11,830 nt of DNA from CAZALT01 sp964485515 (GCA_964485515.1 CAZALT010000107.1:1-11830); one strand, 5' to 3'. Positions 1 through 8,546 are shown, numbered from the stretch's first letter. Notes: generated from the letters alone by a model not told the origin. Program-made: numbers and translations.

Positions 1-659
1 CGGGCCATCTGCTCCCGGATCCACGCCGCGACCGACGCGGCACCCTCCGGTGACGTGAGCGACACGAACACCGTCGGCAGGTCCCCGCGCTGGGCCGCAG
101 CGTCGCGCTCCATGACGGCGAGATCGGCGTTGACCAGGTGCGCGATGTCGATCTTGTTGATGACGAGCAGATCGGAGCGGGTCACGCCCGGACCGCCCTT
201 GCGCGGCACCTTGTCGCCACCGGCCACGTCGAGGACGAACAGCTGCACGTCGACGAGCCCTTTGGAGAACGTGAGCGTCAGGTTGTCGCCGCCGCTCTCG
301 ACCAGCACGAGGTCGAGTGGGCCCTCTCGCTCCTCCAGGTCTTCGATGGCATCGAGGTTGGCGGTGATGTCCTCACGGATGGCGGTGTGCGGGCAGCAGC
401 CGGTCTCGACCGCGACGATGCGCCCGGCGTCGAGCACGCCCCAGCGCTTGAGCGTGTCGGCGTCCTCGGTGGTGTAGATGTCGTTGGTCACCACACCGAT
501 GCGCAGTTCGTCGGACAGGAGCTTGCACAGGGCGGCGACGAGCGCGGTCTTGCCGGTGCCGACCGGTCCGCCGATGCCGATCCGGAAAGCGCCGTGACGG
601 TCGCGTGCCGGGTGGTGGTCGTGGACGTGGCTGGGGCCGCCGGTACCGAGGTCGTGCAC
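1..659 (-). CDS. ureG: Urease accessory GTPase UreG (3' end cut by window edge)
   Basis: UreG is the SIMIBI-class GTPase that, with UreF and UreD, delivers Ni2+ to apo-urease in the cytoplasm. I translated 219 residues from the GTG at 659-657, so only the last few are missing. Seen in order: a histidine-rich N-terminus (H2, H11, H13, H15, H16, H22; a nickel-binding tail is common in actinobacterial UreG), the P-loop GPVGTGKT at 31-38, DIYTTEDAD, the Ni-binding Cys-Pro-His motif inside ETGCCPHTAIRED, then ESGGDN, GGDKVPRKGGPG and the guanine-specificity motif NKID. The usual reading of the nickel motif is ETGGCPH; here the second Gly is Cys, which places two cysteines next to the site. The GTG start is supported by AAGGAG six bases upstream. 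It is last of the visible urease genes, 81 bp after ureF. UreD would be expected next, beyond the left edge. Confidence 0.96.
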   Translation of the reverse strand, partial: MHDLGTGGPSHVHDHHPARDRHGAFRIGIGGPVGTGKTALVAALCKLLSDELRIGVVTNDIYTTEDADTLKRWGVLDAGRIVAVETGCCPHTAIREDITANLDAIEDLEEREGPLDLVLVESGGDNLTLTFSKGLVDVQLFVLDVAGGDKVPRKGGPGVTRSDLLVINKIDIAHLVNADLAVMERDAAAQRGDLPTVFVSLTSPEGAASVAAWIREQMA

Positions 660-665
660 GGTGTG

Positions 666-671
666 CTCCTT
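666..671 (-). promoter_or_regulatory. Ribosome binding site of ureG
   Basis: AAGGAG on the minus strand lies six bases before the GTG codon at 659. It decides this start over other GTG/ATG codons and shows that ureG is initiated independently of ureF despite sharing its transcript. Confidence 0.75.
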
Positions 672-740
672 GCGTGGATGTGGCCTGGGTCGAGATGAGG
701 CCGGGTCGGTGGGATCGAGTCGGGTCCGGTGCGCTCCGGG

Positions 741-1388
741 TCAGCTTCGGAAGAGGCGACCATCCAGCACCGCTTGACGCCCGATGTCGATCTCCGCGAA
801 CGGCGTCGATGCGTGAGGGAGATCCTCGACGTCGGAGAGCCCGACCGTGGAGCTGACCACACCCTCGACGGCCGAGCGCAGGTGGTGCAGGATCGCGGCC
901 ACATCGAACGGGTCGAGCGACAGCAGGCGCAGGCCTGCCGCGCTGAGCGTGGCGGTCGTGCCATGGGCGCTGGCCAGCGCGGCCTCGTCCGGGTCGCAAC
1001 CGACCGCGGCAGCGAGCAGGCCGAGGGCGACGGGCTGCACCGGCGGCCGCCTGTCGGCAAGTGCGATGGGACGGTCCGGAACCACGCGGGAAGCCGTACG
1101 GGAGAGTGATCGGCCGAGACTCCGCGCCGTCGCCCTGGCCACGGTGTTCGGGGTGCGGACGCACCAGGCGGCATCGAGCACGTCGGGGTCGACGCCCGCG
1201 GCGGCCAAGCGGGTCGCCGCCGCATCGGTGCGCCCCGACGTCCAGAGCCGACAGGTCACGTAGTCGGCCAACGAGCTCGTGTCGTGGACGCGCCCAGCCT
1301 CGATCGCCGCCTCCAAGCCGTGGCTGTGCGCGTGGGCCCCGTCGGGAAACCGGCCGTCGGCGAGGAGGAGGAGAGAGGCGACCGACAT
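741..1388 (-). CDS. ureF: Urease accessory protein UreF
   Basis: UreF is the all-alpha accessory protein that bridges UreD and the UreG dimer and gates GTP-dependent nickel transfer into urease. The 215-residue product is near the family's usual length. The diagnostic N-terminus is clear: LLLLADGRFPDGAHAHSHGLE at about 6-26 matches the UreF signature LLQLSDSxxPxGxxxHSxGLE. The rest is Ala/Leu-rich helix, and the C-terminal third (DPFDVAAILHHLRSAVEGV) fits the conserved UreF helix. The gene starts 18 bp after the ureC stop with no clear Shine-Dalgarno, so it is probably translated by coupling to ureC. The identification rests on the signature plus position between ureC and ureG; UreF is always divergent in sequence. 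Confidence 0.93.
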   Translation of the reverse strand: MSVASLLLLADGRFPDGAHAHSHGLEAAIEAGRVHDTSSLADYVTCRLWTSGRTDAAATRLAAAGVDPDVLDAAWCVRTPNTVARATARSLGRSLSRTASRVVPDRPIALADRRPPVQPVALGLLAAAVGCDPDEAALASAHGTTATLSAAGLRLLSLDPFDVAAILHHLRSAVEGVVSSTVGLSDVEDLPHASTPFAEIDIGRQAVLDGRLFRS

Positions 1389-1406
1389 GGGCGATATCAG
1401 ATCGAC

Positions 1407-3130
<1,724 letters not shown>

Positions 3131-3134
<4 letters not shown>

Positions 3135-3844
3135 GACTCGACTCCGCTCGTATCGGCGCCCGTCGGCGCGACGCCGGTGGCCGAGTAGAGACCTCGGAAC
3201 CCGGCGGTGACGGCTTCGCCGGCGAAGGCGACGAGCTCGACGTCGGTCGAGATGCCCGGCTCGAAGCGGACGCTCGTGCCGGCGGGCACGGCCAGACGTC
3301 GCCCCACGGCGGCTCGGCGATCGAACTCGAGCGCGTCGTTTGCCTCGGCGAAGTGGAAGTGCGAACCGACCTGCACTGGGCGGTCCCCGGCGTTGATCAC
3401 GCGCATCGTCGTGACGTCGCGGTCTGCGAGGAGCACGACGTCGTCGTCGGCCAGGAGGACCTCACCGGGAACAAGCCGAGCGGCTCGACCGTCGGGAGCG
3501 GTAGCGGTGCTGGCGTCGGCACTGCCGTCCGAGAGCGGAGCTGGTTGGATCGGATCGTGCAACGTCACCAGCTTGGTCCCGTCGGGGAAGGTCGCCTCTG
3601 CCTGGAGCTCGTCGATCAAGGTCTCCACCCCTTCCATCACGTCGGAGGTGTCGAGCACGTCGCGACCGCCGGACATGATCTGCGCGACCGACATGCCGTC
3701 ACGCGCCGCCTCGAGCACCCAATCGGTGAGCACCGCCACGGCTTCGGGGTGGTTGAGCAGCAGACCGCGTTCGCGGCGCCGGCGAGCGACCTCAGCGGCC
3801 CCCGAGACCATCAGCCGTTCCTGTTCGTGGGGGGTGATCAGCAT
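3131..3844 (-). CDS. ureAB: Fused urease gamma-beta subunit (UreA-UreB)
   Basis: A single 237-residue chain carries both small structural subunits of urease. Residues 1-100 are UreA (gamma): MLITPHEQERLMV, RRRRERGLLLNHPEAVA at 21-37, and VMEGVETLIDELQAEATFPDGTKLVTLHDPI. A Ser/Asp/Ala-rich linker at about 101-122 joins this to UreB (beta) at 124-225, shown by GEVLLADDDV, VINAGDRPVQVGSHFHFAEAN (149-169), and RRLAVPAGTSVRFEPG (182-197). The length and layout match the fused UreA of Helicobacter (about 238 residues); many bacteria encode the two separately. The start ATG has GGAGG four bases upstream. It is the first gene of the operon and overlaps ureC by four bases. I see no in-frame stop or restart in the linker, so the fusion is real in this sequence. 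Confidence 0.97.
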
Positions 3845-3848
3845 CCGG

Positions 3849-3853
3849 CCTCC
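3849..3853 (-). promoter_or_regulatory. Ribosome binding site of ureAB
   Basis: GGAGG on the minus strand, four bases before the ureAB ATG. The spacing is slightly short but the match is full. Confidence 0.6.
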
Positions 3854-3908
3854 GTCACGAGCACGGTCGTTGGTTGTGGGTGCGGGTCAGGGGAGACCGT
3901 CGTCGCGA

Positions 3909-3930
3909 CGGGTCCGGTCGGGCGGACCCG
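3909..3930 (-). promoter_or_regulatory. Perfect 8-bp inverted repeat in the ureAB leader
   Basis: CGGGTCCG and CGGACCCG are perfect reverse complements separated by six bases. If the TATCTT promoter is used, the stem lies in the urease 5' leader, about 65 bases before the start codon. A second stem, GCTTC-GGGC-GAAGC at 3947-3960, would sit at the transcript's 5' end. There is no T-tract, so neither looks like a classical terminator; they could be an operator, an RNA stabiliser or chance pairing in GC-rich DNA. Confidence 0.4.
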
Positions 3931-4121
3931 CTCGCTCCCTCGGAGTGCTTCGGGCGAAGCGCACGCGAAGATAGGAGGGCGTCGTTTCTCGTTGATCACC
4001 CACCCATTTCGGCTAGATGACTTCATCCTGACCATAATCTGACCGAGCGACGACGGCCCGCCGCTCGCCGGCCAAGGGTGCGCGTTTTGGCGCGACGAGC
4101 CGACCGTGGTGAGGTTGTGCG

Positions 4122-4514
4122 ATGCAGACGCAGGCGACGCGGCCATTCCACAGCGATACCACCGCCGACCGGACGATGCGCCGGATCCTCCGCATCGAAG
4201 GTCCACCGCAGCCCGGAGCGATCTTCGGGGCCACCCAGGCCATGGGGCGATCCCTTGCCATCTCGGGGATCCGCTGCATCATCACCTACCTGCTCATCCC
4301 GATCGTCACTCCGATCATCGGCATCAGCGAGGTCTTCGGTGCGCCCCTGAGCATCACGTTGTGCCTCATCGCGGCCGTGCTCAACGTGCGCAGCGTCCGA
4401 CGGTTCTGGATCGCCGACCACAAGCGCCGCTGGGCCTACACGGCGTTCGGCGCGGTGGTCATGTGCTTCCTCGCGTTCGGCATCGGCACCGACATCGTCC
4501 GCCTCGCCACCTGA
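4122..4514 (+). CDS. Small three-helix membrane protein, function unknown
   Basis: A 130-residue protein I do not recognise. It has a polar N-terminus (1-45) with a basic patch around MRRILRI, then three likely membrane segments at about 46-69, 72-90 and 105-124. A strongly basic cytoplasmic-type loop (NVRSVRRFWIADHKRRW, 88-104) lies between segments two and three. No catalytic motif or signal peptidase site is visible. A weak Shine-Dalgarno (GGTGAGG) precedes the ATG by about eight bases. An in-frame ATG at residue 19 is an alternative start that would keep all three helices. It lies 27 bp upstream of the S4-domain gene on the same strand and may be co-transcribed with it. Third-position GC use suggests a true gene. 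Confidence 0.75.
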   Translation: MQTQATRPFHSDTTADRTMRRILRIEGPPQPGAIFGATQAMGRSLAISGIRCIITYLLIPIVTPIIGISEVFGAPLSITLCLIAAVLNVRSVRRFWIADHKRRWAYTAFGAVVMCFLAFGIGTDIVRLAT

Positions 4515-4541
4515 GCCACCTGAGCGCCCGGGCCCCGCACC

Positions 4542-4904
4542 ATGCACACCGTGCGCGTCGATCAGTGGTTGTGGGCGATTCGTGTCTACAAGTCACGTTC
4601 GGTCGCGACCACGGCGTGCCGAGGTGGACATGTGACGGTGAACGGTTCGTCGGCCAAGGCCGCCACTGCGGTGAAGGTCGGCGACCGGGTCGAGGTCCGG
4701 GTTGCGCAGCGTGACCGGATCTTCGAGGTCGTGCGGACCATCGACAAGCGAGTCGGCGCCCCGGTCGCGGCCGAGTGCTTCATCGACCTGAGCCCCGCTC
4801 CCCCGCCCCCCGAGGAGTCCATCCCAGTCGCCGAGCGCGAGCGGGGGATGGGTCGTCCCACCAAACGGGATCGGCGAGAGATCGAGAAGTTCCGCCGAGG
4901 GTGA
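4542..4904 (+). CDS. Hsp15-like S4-domain RNA-binding protein
   Basis: A 120-residue protein of the HslR/Hsp15 type. Residues 3-60 form an S4 domain (VRVDQWLWAIRVYKSRSVATTACRGGHVTVNG, then AVKVGDRVEV), the alpha-L fold that binds structured RNA. The C-terminus (GRPTKRDRREIEKFRRG) is the basic tail typical of the family. Hsp15 proteins bind free 50S subunits carrying stranded peptidyl-tRNA, and relatives such as RqcP act in ribosome quality control. A ribosome-associated role is therefore known for the family but only inferred here. No Shine-Dalgarno precedes the ATG. A GTG at 4551 would give a start closer to the usual MRxDxWLW and is an equally good choice. The spacer before it holds the tandem repeat GCCACCTGA, which duplicates the stop codon region of the preceding gene. 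Confidence 0.9.
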   Translation: MHTVRVDQWLWAIRVYKSRSVATTACRGGHVTVNGSSAKAATAVKVGDRVEVRVAQRDRIFEVVRTIDKRVGAPVAAECFIDLSPAPPPPEESIPVAERERGMGRPTKRDRREIEKFRRG

Positions 4905-4995
4905 CCTCGGTGTCCGACCGAGCGGTGCAGACACCGCATGGTGAGGTCCTGGCCGCTGGACCGGAGCGGTCACCCCACGCCTCGGACCGCCGCGC

Positions 4996-5000
4996 AAGGA
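4996..5000 (+). promoter_or_regulatory. Ribosome binding site of the amidohydrolase
   Basis: AAGGA seven bases before the ATG at 5008, supporting that start. The 103-bp spacer in front of it also contains CGGTGTC and GACACCG (7-bp stem) and a nested CTCGG/CCGAG, which could fold in the leader; no function can be assigned. Confidence 0.6.
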
Positions 5001-5007
5001 TGCGACC

Positions 5008-6273
5008 ATGACAACTACCCGCTCGCCTGCGCTCGTGGTGCGCAACGCGATCCGCGACGGATCGCCCGTGGAGCTGCGAGCCGTCGACGGCGTCATCACC
5101 GAGCTCGGCACATCGGTCTCGTCGCAGCCCGACGACGTCGCACTCGACGCGAACGCCATGGCGCTGGTCGAGGGCCTGGTGAACGGTCACACGCATGCGG
5201 CGATGACGCTGCTGCGCGGGCAGGGCAGCGACCGGCGGCTGCAGGAGTGGCTGACCGACGTGATCTGGCCGGCCGAGGCCCGGCTCACCGACGAGGTCGT
5301 GTACTGGGGCACCCGCCTCGCCATCGTCGAGATGCTGCGATCCGGCACCACGAGCTTCTTCGACATGTACTTCCATCCCGGCCAGGTCGCGCGGGCCGCC
5401 GAGGAGATGGGCATCCGGGCCACCGTCGGTGCGCCGCTGTTCGACCACGCCGATCCGTCGAAGCTCTCGATGCTGCAACGCACCGCGGGCGACGCCCTCG
5501 ACGAGCTCGCGGGAACCGGCCCGTTGATCACACCGTGCCTCAACCCTCACGCCATCTACACGGTGAGCCGTCCGTCGCTGGAGTGGATCGGTGCGCTCGC
5601 CGCCGAGCGCGGCCTCCCCGTGCACATCCACCTGTCCGAGACCATCCGGGAGGTCGACGAGTGGATGGCGTCGAACGACGATCGGCCGGCGGTGCACCTC
5701 GACCGGTGCGGTCTGCTGGGTCCACGCACGCTGCTCGCCCATGGCTGCGTGCTCGATGACGACGAGCTGGCGCTCATCGCCGGGCGGGGCGCGACGATCG
5801 TCACGAACCCCGTCTCGAACCTGAAGCTCGCCGGCGGGGCCACGCTCGACTACCCCGCGGTCGCCCGCCACGGGGTTGCTGTCGGGCTCGGCACCGACGG
5901 TGCGGCCTCGAACAACGACCTCGATCTCTACGGGGACCTCAAGGTGTTCGCCCTGATCCAGAGGTTCCTCGCCAGCGACCCGACGGTGCTTGCCGCCCCC
6001 GAGGCCATCGCCATCGCTCGAGGACAGCGGTCACCGCTGCTGGGTGGCCGACCGATCGCCGTCGGAGCACCTGCGGACTTCGTGCTGGTCGACACGACGC
6101 TCCCGCAGCTCAACCCGGGGGACCTCGTCGACAACCTCGTCTACGCCGGCGCCGGGTCGGCCGTCGACACGGTGGTCATCGCGGGGCGGGTCGTGATGCG
6201 CAACCGCGAGGTGCCGGGCAGCGACGAGATCGTCGAACAGGCCAATCGCTGGTCGCGCCACCTCCTCCCCTGA
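5008..6273 (+). CDS. Amidohydrolase of the MTA/SAH deaminase (TrzA/AtzA-like) group
   Basis: A 421-residue cytosolic metal-dependent hydrolase of the amidohydrolase superfamily, closest in motif to 5-methylthioadenosine/S-adenosylhomocysteine deaminases and related chlorohydrolases. Metal ligands and catalytic residues are all visible: His61 and His63 in NGHTHAAMTLLRG, His208 in HIHLSE with Glu211, His245 in LLAHG, and Asp297 in GTDGAASNN. The NPHAIYTVS block (179-187) matches the substrate-contacting APHxxYT segment, and NPVSNLKL (267-274) is typical of the deaminase branch. The C-terminal stretch before ADFVLVD (330-355) is shorter than usual and lacks the normal T-x-x-GA-x-x-LG sequence. 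The exact substrate is therefore uncertain: aminopyrimidine, guanine-like or adenosine-type rings are all possible. A strong hairpin follows eight bases after its stop. Confidence 0.9.
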   Translation: MTTTRSPALVVRNAIRDGSPVELRAVDGVITELGTSVSSQPDDVALDANAMALVEGLVNGHTHAAMTLLRGQGSDRRLQEWLTDVIWPAEARLTDEVVYWGTRLAIVEMLRSGTTSFFDMYFHPGQVARAAEEMGIRATVGAPLFDHADPSKLSMLQRTAGDALDELAGTGPLITPCLNPHAIYTVSRPSLEWIGALAAERGLPVHIHLSETIREVDEWMASNDDRPAVHLDRCGLLGPRTLLAHGCVLDDDELALIAGRGATIVTNPVSNLKLAGGATLDYPAVARHGVAVGLGTDGAASNNDLDLYGDLKVFALIQRFLASDPTVLAAPEAIAIARGQRSPLLGGRPIAVGAPADFVLVDTTLPQLNPGDLVDNLVYAGAGSAVDTVVIAGRVVMRNREVPGSDEIVEQANRWSRHLLP

Positions 6274-6280
6274 CGAAATT

Positions 6281-6317
6281 GCGTACCTCGCCGTCGCTCC
6301 ACGACGGCGAGGTACGC
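6281..6317 (+). terminator. Perfect 16-bp stem-loop after the amidohydrolase
   Basis: GCGTACCTCGCCGTCG and its exact reverse complement are separated by five bases and begin eight bases after the stop codon. The position and strength fit an intrinsic terminator, but there is no U-tract on the plus strand; on the minus strand the stem is followed by AATTT. U-less hairpin terminators are reported in actinobacteria. It also separates the gene from the downstream tRNA. Confidence 0.7.
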
Positions 6318-6322
6318 CAGAA

Positions 6323-6356
6323 GGGCCGAGGGCCGAGGGCTGGGGCTAGGGCTGGG
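6323..6356 (+). repeat. G-tract array, potential G-quadruplex upstream of tRNA-Val
   Basis: Six runs of three or four G on the plus strand, separated by loops of two to four bases: GGGCCGA twice, then variants of GGGCT and GGGGCTA. The spacing satisfies the usual G4 pattern with two runs to spare. It lies between the hairpin and the tRNA and covers the place where the tRNA promoter's -35 would be. Confidence 0.55.
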
Positions 6357-6370
6357 AGGAGACCGCCAAG

Positions 6371-6376
6371 TACGCT
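6371..6376 (+). promoter_or_regulatory. Candidate -10 box of tRNA-Val
   Basis: TACGCT matches TANNNT and would place the transcription start about four bases before the mature tRNA 5' end. The same hexamer precedes the Nudix gene. No clear -35 is visible; its expected place is inside the G-tract array. Confidence 0.4.
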
Positions 6377-6386
6377 CGACCGTTCC

Positions 6387-6463
6387 GGGCGTGTAGCTCA
6401 GTTGGTCAGAGCACTCGGTTTACACCCGAGCGGTCGGCGGTTCGAGTCCGTCCACGCCCACCA
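6387..6463 (+). tRNA. tRNA-Val (anticodon TAC), CCA encoded
   Basis: A full cloverleaf can be drawn. Acceptor GGGCGTG (6387-6393) pairs with CACGCCC (6453-6459). The D-stem is GCTC/GAGC. The anticodon stem CTCGG/CCGAG encloses the loop TTTACAC, with the anticodon TAC at 6421-6423. The T-arm has loop TTCGAGT with one G-T pair in its stem. The discriminator is A and CCA is encoded (6461-6463). It reads valine GUA and other GUN codons by wobble. Confidence 0.97.
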
Positions 6464-6515
6464 CACGAGGCGCGCCGGCGGGACCTCGGCGCCCGAAGAC
6501 GAGGAACCTCGCCTG

Positions 6516-6521
6516 TAGGGT
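6516..6521 (+). promoter_or_regulatory. -10 box of a leaderless promoter for the SDR gene
   Basis: TAGGGT occupies exactly -12 to -7 relative to the A of the ATG at 6528, so transcription should begin at or next to the start codon. No Shine-Dalgarno is present. A short inverted repeat CGAGG-AA-CCTCG (6500-6511) sits just upstream. Confidence 0.6.
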
Positions 6522-6527
6522 CAGCCG

Positions 6528-8009
6528 ATGGCACTCATCGCGGCGATCGGGCGACAACTCGCCAGCGAGGACATCACGTTCGCCGTGGTCAGCTCGGGCT
6601 CCGGCGAGGTCACGGCGGGAGATCCCGGCGCCCGCGTGGTCGTGCTCATCGGGGCCATCCCCGACCGCCGGCTGCCGGCCCCGCCGATCCGGAGCCTGGC
6701 CGACGCGACCGAGCACGAGATCCGGTCGACGACCGCCGAGGTCCTCACCGCCACGAGGGTCTCGCTCGGCGCTGCCGTCGAGCGACTTCGCCTGTCGGCC
6801 GACCCCGCGTCCCTCGTCGTCCTGATCCCGGCGACGAGCGCCGTCGGACGGATCCATGACGGGGTCGCCGGCATCCCCGCGGCGGGACTCAGCTCGCTCG
6901 TGCCCACGCTTGCCCGCGAGCTCGCCGACGACGCCATCGCGGTCAACGCCGTCCTGACGACTTCGCAGACGTCTCCCGATCGGATCGCGGCGGCCGTCGC
7001 AGGGCTCGCCACCGCGACTCGCTACGGCCCCACGATCACCGGACAGATCATCGACGTCGCCGACGCGACTCGTGCTCCGACGACCGCACTCACCACCGCG
7101 TCCACGGCGCCAAGCACCGGCACCCGACCGAACGAGACCAGCTCGAGAGCCGGGGCCCTCGACCTCCCCCGCTTCGCCGGCAAGGTCGCGCTCGTCACCG
7201 GCGCCGTGCGGCCACCGCACATGGGCCGAGCCACCGCACTGCGCCTCGCAACCGAGGGGGCCGACGTCGTGCTCGTCGACGCCCCGGCCGCCGGCAACGC
7301 CGAGCTGGACAGCGACGCGACCGAGCCAGGTGCGCTGGAGGATCTGGTGGCGGAGATCAAGGCGCTCGGGCGGCGAGCCTTGGCCATCCCCGTCGCGCAC
7401 CTCGGATCCGCCGAGTCAGCGCACCTCGTCGAGGTGATCGTGGACCAGTTCGGACAGCTCGACGTGGTCTGCCACCTGGGCGGCGGCACCGGTTCCCGAC
7501 TCGGAACGGGACCGTTGCTCGAGATCACCGACGACGCGTGGGGGAACTGCCTCGACACCAACCTGTTCGCCCCGTGGTTCGTGGCGCAGGCAGCGGTACG
7601 CCAGATGCGCGCCCACGGCGAGGGCGGATCGATCGTGCTCCTCAGCTCGTATGCCGTGCGCGACCACCCCGCCCGCTACGGCGCGTTCTGCGCAGCCCGC
7701 ACCGGCGTGGTTCGCCTCGCCGAGGTGCTGGCCCAGGAGTGCGCCGCCGACGGGATCCGGGTCAACACGGTCCTGCCCTTGGGTGTGGCTCCCGATTCGG
7801 CACCCAATCCTGGGCTCGCCGACCTCGTCCGCCACAGCGGTGTCGACAGGTCTGGGGTCGACGCGTCCACCTGGGCCCGGGAGCGCATCCCCATGGGCCG
7901 GATGCAGGACCCGGCCGAGACCGCCGCCGCGTTCGCCTTCCTGGCCAGCGACGACGCCTCGTTCATCAGCGGCCAGGCCCTCGCCGTCGCCGGCGGCGCC
8001 GTCGACTGA
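6528..8009 (+). CDS. Double SDR-fold protein with degenerate active sites (probable pseudoenzyme)
   Basis: 493 residues in two SDR-like parts. The C-terminal part (about 214-493) is clear: FAGKVALVTGA, GRATALRLATEGADVVLVD, LDTNLFAP, IVLLSS, GIRVNTVLP, GRMQDPAETAAAFAFLASDDASFISGQALAVAGG. The YxxxK catalytic pair aligns with FCAAR (387-391), so Tyr is Phe and Lys is Arg; the Ser (374) is kept. The glycine-rich loop is TGAVRPPHMG instead of TGxxxGxG. The N-terminal part (1-180) resembles an SDR (AGLSSLVPTLARELADDAIAVNAVL at 119-143) but lacks the nucleotide loop, and the YxxxK positions are Ala114 and Ala118. A Thr/Ala/Pro linker (181-212) joins them. The layout recalls high-molecular-weight FabG (mycobacterial FabG4), whose N-terminal half is also inactive, but that enzyme keeps its C-terminal catalytic residues. 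It may still bind a nucleotide or regulate a partner. Confidence 0.85.
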   Translation: MALIAAIGRQLASEDITFAVVSSGSGEVTAGDPGARVVVLIGAIPDRRLPAPPIRSLADATEHEIRSTTAEVLTATRVSLGAAVERLRLSADPASLVVLIPATSAVGRIHDGVAGIPAAGLSSLVPTLARELADDAIAVNAVLTTSQTSPDRIAAAVAGLATATRYGPTITGQIIDVADATRAPTTALTTASTAPSTGTRPNETSSRAGALDLPRFAGKVALVTGAVRPPHMGRATALRLATEGADVVLVDAPAAGNAELDSDATEPGALEDLVAEIKALGRRALAIPVAHLGSAESAHLVEVIVDQFGQLDVVCHLGGGTGSRLGTGPLLEITDDAWGNCLDTNLFAPWFVAQAAVRQMRAHGEGGSIVLLSSYAVRDHPARYGAFCAARTGVVRLAEVLAQECAADGIRVNTVLPLGVAPDSAPNPGLADLVRHSGVDRSGVDASTWARERIPMGRMQDPAETAAAFAFLASDDASFISGQALAVAGGAVD

Positions 8010-8014
8010 CGGCG
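7997..8014. terminator. Short hairpin between convergent SDR and Nudix genes
   Basis: CGCCGTC and GACGGCG form a perfect 7-bp stem with a four-base loop spanning the SDR stop codon. Only 18 bp separate the two convergent stops, so this is the only candidate for a shared terminator. No T-tract; could be chance. Confidence 0.3.
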
Positions 8015-8027
8015 TGCAGGGGCCGGA

Positions 8028-8534
8028 TCAGAGGTCGAGCAGCGGGAGTGCCTGGGGTGAGCGCGACGAGCGGGCCAGGGCGATGAGGGCATCGGCGGTC
8101 TCGAACTGGAGCTCGGGTAGATCGTCGGGGGCGAACCACTCGCACCGCACGATCTCGGGCGACGACGGCCGGACCTCGGGGACGTCGGAGAGACGGCTGG
8201 GCTTGGCCCGGAAGATGAGGTCGATGCGTTGACGGACCGGATCGGTGACCACCGCCGGCTCGCCGACCAGGTCGATCAGGAGCCCGACCTCCTCGAGCAC
8301 CTCGCGTCGGGCCCCGTCGGCAGCCTCCTCGCCCTTCTTGAGCAGCCCACCCGGCAGCCCCCACCGCTCGCGGTAAGCCTGGCGGACGAGGAGGATCTTG
8401 CCGTCCGGACGCTCGATGACGCAGATACCCCCGGCGGTGTACGAGGGGCTGAAGAAGCGGACGATGAGCCGACGCGCTCGGGCCGGGAACCAGCCGAAGA
8501 TCCGGAGCAGCAGGCGATGGAGGCGGAACCTCAT
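8028..8534 (-). CDS. Nudix hydrolase
   Basis: A 168-residue Nudix protein, hydrolysing a nucleoside diphosphate linked to another group; substrate unknown. The Nudix box is complete at 63-85: G63-x5-E69-x7-R77-E78-V79-x-E81-E82-x-G84-L85, which supplies the Mg2+-binding glutamates. It is preceded by AGGICVIE and RQAYRERWGLPGG, typical strands of the fold. The first 30 residues (MRFRLHRLLLRIFGWFPARARRLIVRFF) lie outside the fold and form a basic, hydrophobic, probably amphipathic segment that may touch membrane or nucleic acid. The frame stays open far upstream, but the ATG at 8534 is chosen because TACGCT sits exactly at -12 to -7, as at other genes here. It is 92 bp downstream of the phosphatase gene on the same strand but has its own promoter. 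Confidence 0.92.
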   Translation of the reverse strand: MRFRLHRLLLRIFGWFPARARRLIVRFFSPSYTAGGICVIERPDGKILLVRQAYRERWGLPGGLLKKGEEAADGARREVLEEVGLLIDLVGEPAVVTDPVRQRIDLIFRAKPSRLSDVPEVRPSSPEIVRCEWFAPDDLPELQFETADALIALARSSRSPQALPLLDL

Positions 8535-8540
8535 ACGAGC

Positions 8541-8546
8541 AGCGTA
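8541..8546 (-). promoter_or_regulatory. -10 box of a leaderless promoter for the Nudix gene
   Basis: TACGCT on the minus strand with exactly six bases before the ATG; no Shine-Dalgarno. It fixes the start codon in a frame that otherwise stays open upstream. Confidence 0.6.

Larger units (their letters stand above)
3845..4121. promoter_or_regulatory. Divergent intergenic region between urease operon and membrane-protein gene
   Basis: A 277-bp spacer with no convincing gene; open frames across it are low quality on both strands. It must hold the urease promoter (minus) and that of the 4122 gene (plus). On the minus strand TATCTT (3973-3968) fits a TANNNT -10, which would give a leader of about 117 nt. 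On the plus strand TTGATC (3992-3997), 16 bases, then TAGATG (4014-4019) is a possible promoter with a leader near 95 nt. The stretch around 3980-4040 is the most AT-rich part of this neighbourhood. The promoter assignments are weak. Confidence 0.35.

Noticed and set aside
138..1164. Overlapping frames on both strands opposite and inside ureG/ureF
   Set aside because: Arg/Pro/Ser-rich low-complexity products typical of high-GC shadows; UreG and UreF motifs fix the real frames.
3984..4040. GlnR/AmtR-type nitrogen operator upstream of urease
   Set aside because: I looked for gtnAC/GAAAC spaced motifs and found only a lone GAAAC-like match, not a paired site.
4506..4523. Tandem GCCACCTGA GCCACCTGA at the end of the membrane-protein gene
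   Set aside because: A two-copy 9-bp duplication that only doubles the stop codon; too small to suggest function.
4780..5871. 363-codon minus-strand frame opposite the amidohydrolase
   Set aside because: No recognisable domain, while the plus strand carries a complete set of metal ligands.
6279..6518. Short plus-strand frame containing VAQLVRALGLHPSGRRFESV
   Set aside because: This is the usual false translation of a tRNA gene; the region is tRNA-Val.
6420..7400. 326-codon minus-strand frame opposite the SDR gene
   Set aside because: Gly/Arg/Asp-rich shadow that would also overlap the tRNA.
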